A DNA stretch of 57,042 bases from Marinagarivorans sp. (lineage in GTDB: Bacteria; Pseudomonadota; Gammaproteobacteria; Pseudomonadales; Cellvibrionaceae): positions 1 through 57,042 of the forward strand of contig JANQJB010000111.1 in the NCBI GenBank assembly GCA_028281865.1, read 5' to 3'. A model generated the notes under the pieces. It was not told the origin of the DNA. It worked only from the letters and a program-made list of their open reading frames with translations, and made no database searches. Shown here piece after piece: positions 54,375 to 57,042 of the stretch (positions are counted from its first letter, which is position 1; each line of letters starts with the position of its first letter). Made by a program: the position numbers and the translations under genes.

Positions 54375-54437
54375 TTCTTCACATCCGTTATCGCCCTCCT
54401 CAAATCTGTTATCGCCTTCCTCAAATCCGTCATCCCG
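54375..54437. repeat. 21-bp tandem repeat, three units
   Basis: Units at 54375-54395, 54396-54416 and 54417-54437 share the pattern TTCCTCAAATCCGTTATCGCC with a few changes. The third unit runs straight into the palindromic repeat (TCATCCCG). Confidence 0.75.
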
Positions 54438-54457
54438 TGCTTGACACGGGATCCAGT
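54425..54457. repeat. Palindromic intergenic repeat, copy A
   Basis: A 33-bp sequence that is identical at 56985-57017. The core is CCCGTG-CTTGA-CACGGG, followed by ATCCAGT. REP-like repeats with this core are widely reported in proteobacteria. Function unknown. Confidence 0.85.
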
Positions 54458-54585
54458 AAACACAGGAAACAAGCTTTCCTTACTCTGATTATTCTCTTAT
54501 CTGCGTTCTAATTTGCATCTCCTTCTCTATCTTTGCCTTATGAATTGACTCAATTGGGTAATTACCGAATTAGCCGCCTTTTTCA

Positions 54586-55221
54586 TTAATCTCCTCCGCA
54601 ACCACCTCCACACCCGGAGTCCCCGCCGCAACCGCCGCAACCAGAACCACAGCCAATATGTCCAGCGCAGTACCCATCTGCGCCTGGCAACTTGCAATTT
54701 AGTGAATATTTAAAACCATCGGGTATTTTTAAAATATCATCGATAACGAATAGAAGTGGAAGTTTAGCAGCAGACTTTGGTTGAATTTTTTCTCTAAAGC
54801 ACGATATTTTCCAAGCTGTTTTTATTCCTGCTTGCGCTACTGTTGGGCTCTTCATAGCTTCAGCGGGGGTATGGTGTAAAAAACGACCTAAGGCTTTATT
54901 GCAAAAAGTTTCATATTGTTTGGTAAACAGTATAAATTCATGCCAAGCGATATCAACGACTTGCGAGGGCATAGAAACCATTCTTTTGCCTGCGATATTG
55001 CAAAGCTGAAAGTACTCTCGCAGTCCTCTTAACACGAGAGCTAGCTGGTTTTCGTCGAGATGAGGATATTTCTCGATAACTTTTTTTGAAATAGTCTCAG
55101 GGAAACTATAGCTGTCTATAAGTCTTTCTCTTCGAGCCCGTGCAATCTTTCGTAGCCCTTTATAAGCTGTGAAGAGAATGCTGCCGAGAATAACTAAGAT
55201 TATTACGTTTTCTATTGTCAT
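54586..55221 (-). CDS. GRDP-like membrane-anchored protein with Gly/Cys-rich tail
   Basis: A 211-aa protein with an N-terminal membrane anchor (about 5-22) and a central domain bearing VVDIAWHEFILFTKQYETFC and RFLHHTP, features of the glycine-rich-domain-protein family. The last 30 aa alternate Gly with Cys (CGSGCGGCGGDSGCGGGC). The tail has at least nine Cys, suggestive of metal binding or cross-linking; function unknown. A single minus-strand gene. Confidence 0.75.
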   Translation of the reverse strand: MTIENVIILVILGSILFTAYKGLRKIARARRERLIDSYSFPETISKKVIEKYPHLDENQLALVLRGLREYFQLCNIAGKRMVSMPSQVVDIAWHEFILFTKQYETFCNKALGRFLHHTPAEAMKSPTVAQAGIKTAWKISCFREKIQPKSAAKLPLLFVIDDILKIPDGFKYSLNCKLPGADGYCAGHIGCGSGCGGCGGDSGCGGGCGGD

Positions 55222-55327
55222 AAAATTTCGTTGCTTGATTTTGATTATCTATGATCCTGAAAATATTGCACCCTCATAACAGCAGCAACTAGTTTCTTAG
55301 CCTATCTTGTAATGTTAATTCAGTTCT

Positions 55328-56161
55328 CTAGTGGCTGCTTTTTACTTGATATTCACCTTTGGTTCTAATGTAAAGGATAGTTTCTGTTTGGGTTGAAAGC
55401 ACATGTTCCGTATCTTTAATTGAGCTAAAATAACTGCCCTTTTTTAATTGTGAGCTTGAGTAAGCTTCATGATTAATTTCTCCGTTAATAACTACAGCTC
55501 GGAATTCGTCTGATTTAGATATAATGCTTCCTTTAAATCCAGCAGGAAGTTTTAAAAAAGTACCATTAGATTCATTTGTATAAATACTGCCCCAGAGATA
55601 GGCAATTTTTGGCGACTTATCTGACCTTGAAAAACCCATTGGGTATTGCCAAATAATGTTGCTGGGGTCAATATTTATCGGTCGTTCACCGCTATCAAAC
55701 TTTTCCTCTTTACTTAGCACAAGATAGGGGCCTGAATCAATTTCGACCAGCGCGATATTGTCGGGTCCCTTTGCTGCTGTTATATGAACCTCACCTTTTG
55801 GCTGAGTCCAAAAAGAACCTTCGGGCATCCACATTTTCTCTGCCTTAGGGTCATCATTATGGATTTGACCCGATATAACCACAGCCCGATATGTAGCGTT
55901 ATGAATATGCGGCGGAGAAGAAAAGCCATCGACAAACTTAGCCAAGAAACCGGTTGCCACTGGGCGTCTTCGATCACCCCAAAGTGTAGCAGCTTGAGGG
56001 CTTTTGTCGCCTCTAGCCGGGTTAAGCTTCTGCCATTCAACTTCTTCAACAGGTAGAACAAAAATAGAAGAATGTTTTTCTGGGAGTGTTTCAGAATGTT
56101 TTGTAGTGTTGTCACAGCTACTGAGGAATAAGGTAAGGATAGCTATAGCTACAAATTTCAT
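55328..56161 (-). CDS. Bicupin lipoprotein, DUF4437-like
   Basis: A 277-aa lipoprotein (lipobox FLSSC, lipid Cys at about 16). Two cupin-like repeats are seen, each with a LWGxxxxxxxGxFLxxxxGFxxxxHxH-type pattern: residues about 60-120 (SPPHIHNATYRAVVISGQIHND) and about 185-245 (GFKGSIISKSDEFRAVVINGEIN). The first keeps the HxH metal pair; in the second it is replaced (SKSDEFR), so only one metal site seems possible. Family DUF4437, function unknown. Confidence 0.8.
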   Translation of the reverse strand: MKFVAIAILTLFLSSCDNTTKHSETLPEKHSSIFVLPVEEVEWQKLNPARGDKSPQAATLWGDRRRPVATGFLAKFVDGFSSPPHIHNATYRAVVISGQIHNDDPKAEKMWMPEGSFWTQPKGEVHITAAKGPDNIALVEIDSGPYLVLSKEEKFDSGERPINIDPSNIIWQYPMGFSRSDKSPKIAYLWGSIYTNESNGTFLKLPAGFKGSIISKSDEFRAVVINGEINHEAYSSSQLKKGSYFSSIKDTEHVLSTQTETILYIRTKGEYQVKSSH

Positions 56162-56247
56162 TGCTTGGAGACCTCTTAGAGAAAGGTGTGCTTGTATTTA
56201 ACTGCTTTGCAAATGCCCGCGTTTTAACGTATTCCCTGGCTTGCCTT

Positions 56248-56715
56248 TTATCGCAAACTGTTTTGTTTATAAACTAATTTAAATGTTTCGCACACCACTT
56301 TAGATTCACTATTAAATGCTATATTAAATTGAGCTAAATCTTTAGTAAAAAAATCTTCGTGCACATGTTGCCAATATTTAAGTGATAAATCTCCTTCACC
56401 TTCTAATTTGGCAAATTCCTCTGTAACTTTGTTAAAAGGTAAGATATCTATTTTTGTTGTTTCGATAATACAATGTGCCTTGCCGGCCCAGTTGGTGATA
56501 ACGCTAAAATCACCCTCTTTTGGAAGGTTTTCATCAATTTTTGAATAGATTTCAAATGCGCTAGATGTTGCTCTTTTTTTGCCTTGTAAAACAAGTTCGA
56601 GCAACTCATCAGCGTCTTTTTCGTTGTTAGAAAAATACCATGAGGTATAAATATCGGCGGTATTGTCCGACTCTAAATCTTTTCTAAATTCTCGCCATAA
56701 CTCTTCTGGAGTCAT
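56248..56715 (-). CDS. ASCH-domain protein
   Basis: A 155-aa protein of the ASCH (PUA-like) superfamily: WYFSNNEKDADELLELVLQGKKRATSS is the family's GKKxxT region and LPKEGDFSVITNWAGKAHCIIETTKI the beta-core. ASCH proteins bind RNA or act as amidohydrolases on N4-acetylcytidine (YqfB type, shorter). This length matches the longer ASCH group. Single gene in an accessory row. Confidence 0.85.
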   Translation of the reverse strand: MTPEELWREFRKDLESDNTADIYTSWYFSNNEKDADELLELVLQGKKRATSSAFEIYSKIDENLPKEGDFSVITNWAGKAHCIIETTKIDILPFNKVTEEFAKLEGEGDLSLKYWQHVHEDFFTKDLAQFNIAFNSESKVVCETFKLVYKQNSLR

Positions 56716-57042
56716 ATTATCTCCTTTATCAGTTTAATGTCGCTTCGTTACAACACGACTTGCAGATTTGGCCATATTGTTGTCCATTGCTTGGAGCTAA
56801 GCCTGCTTTTAAATATTTTAATAGAGCGCTTACTGTTGTGTGTTACTTTACCGAGCTTTAGGCTTTCCAAGCCAAATGCACTGACAATAGATACTTTGTC
56901 TTCATCATCAATCGAAGCACAGAAATAGCGGTCACATTGACGGCATTGTTAAATGCAGTTTGTGTCATGATTTTTAATTTACTCATCCGTCATCCCGTGC
57001 TTGACACGGGATCCAGTGATCTGTGCATAAAGGTCGATCCAA
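56716..57042. other. Terminal intergenic stretch with repeat copy B
   Basis: No supported gene. Short open frames on either strand (56737-56928 plus; about 56743-56946 minus without start codon) have no recognisable family. The stretch ends in the palindromic repeat. Confidence 0.5.
56985..57017. repeat. Palindromic intergenic repeat, copy B
   Basis: 33 bp identical to 54425-54457, core CCCGTG-CTTGA-CACGGG. It lies at the right edge of the window beside a new gene boundary. Confidence 0.85.

Larger units (their letters stand above)
53395..54585. other. AT-rich intergenic stretch with repeats
   Basis: About 1.2 kb without a supported gene. Seen: the promoter of the DUF1592 gene, a 15-bp tandem duplication ACGCAGAAGAATTAA/ACGCAGAAAAATTAA at 53576-53605, and a 21-bp triplicate leading into a palindromic repeat (54375-54457). 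Short open frames (53481-53720, 53927-54115) show no recognisable family. Confidence 0.6.

Noticed and set aside
56737-56928. 63-codon plus-strand frame near the right edge
   Set aside because: No homology signal; the opposite strand also shows an equally open frame without start, so neither is convincing.
1-57042. CRISPR array, tRNA or rRNA genes
   Set aside because: No regularly spaced direct repeats with unique spacers, cloverleaf or rRNA-like sequence was seen by eye; the tandem repeats are coding or short.

Overview
The window reads as chromosome of a marine, polysaccharide-degrading gammaproteobacterium, most likely near the Cellvibrionaceae (Saccharophagus/Teredinibacter relatives). 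This is inferred from lipoproteins with long poly-serine linkers, a TonB-dependent receptor, a GH43 glycosidase, a sulfatase, and gammaproteobacterial housekeeping genes (pntAB, dsbD, tcdA, an RstB-like sensor kinase, a DeaD-type helicase). No rRNA, tRNA, CRISPR array, prophage or intact insertion sequence was seen.

Layout. 1-7.2 kb: an acidic-repeat secreted protein cut by the window edge, an orphan sensor kinase, a TatD nuclease, a SufE/CsdE sulfur acceptor converging on TcdA, a secreted unknown, and exonuclease III abutting a DEDDh exonuclease. 7.2-14.7 kb: a glycerophosphodiesterase, pntAB transhydrogenase and dsbD. 14.7-15.3 kb: a repeat-rich gap holding a hairpin repeat, a MITE-like element with a 4-bp target duplication, and a truncated gene. 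15.3-21.6 kb: a sulfatase, then a giant poly-Ser lipoprotein with two CxxCH motifs coupled to a DUF1501-like protein with a Tat-like signal. 21.6-26.2 kb: a PilZ protein, a low-molecular-weight phosphatase, an RNA helicase and a lipoprotein esterase. 26.3-40.1 kb: a galactose/galactoside locus with TonB receptor, DUF1080 protein, TIM-barrel lipoprotein, sodium/sugar symporter, galM, galK, galT, a second secreted mutarotase and a GH43 enzyme. 40.2-43.9 kb: a half-size TMEM165 protein and two lipoproteins, one with a poly-Ser linker followed by CBM2-like and RCC1-like parts. 44.2-49.9 kb: a run of small minus-strand accessory genes (HAD, immunity-like, SDR, GNAT, DinB, PEP-CTERM, lipoprotein, HAD). 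50.1-53.4 kb: a second CxxCH-lipoprotein plus Tat-protein pair, this time with the full DUF1587-1595-1592-1588-1585 order and a DUF1552 partner. 53.4-57.0 kb: a 1.2-kb AT-rich gap with repeats, then a Gly/Cys-rich-tail protein, a bicupin lipoprotein and an ASCH protein.

How genes work together. In the galactose locus a TonB receptor could import oligosaccharide, surface or periplasmic enzymes (GH43, DUF1080) could trim it, the secreted GalM-like lipoprotein and the symporter would equilibrate and import galactose, and GalM-GalK-GalT would feed the Leloir pathway; galE is not in the window. The two pairs at 17-21.6 kb and 50-53.4 kb each join an exported lipoprotein carrying two CxxCH motifs to a Tat-exported partner with almost no intergenic gap. 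They are the best candidate for an uncharacterised exported redox system. Several repeat families lie between operons; the most striking is a long-hairpin element present twice with a compensatory base change.
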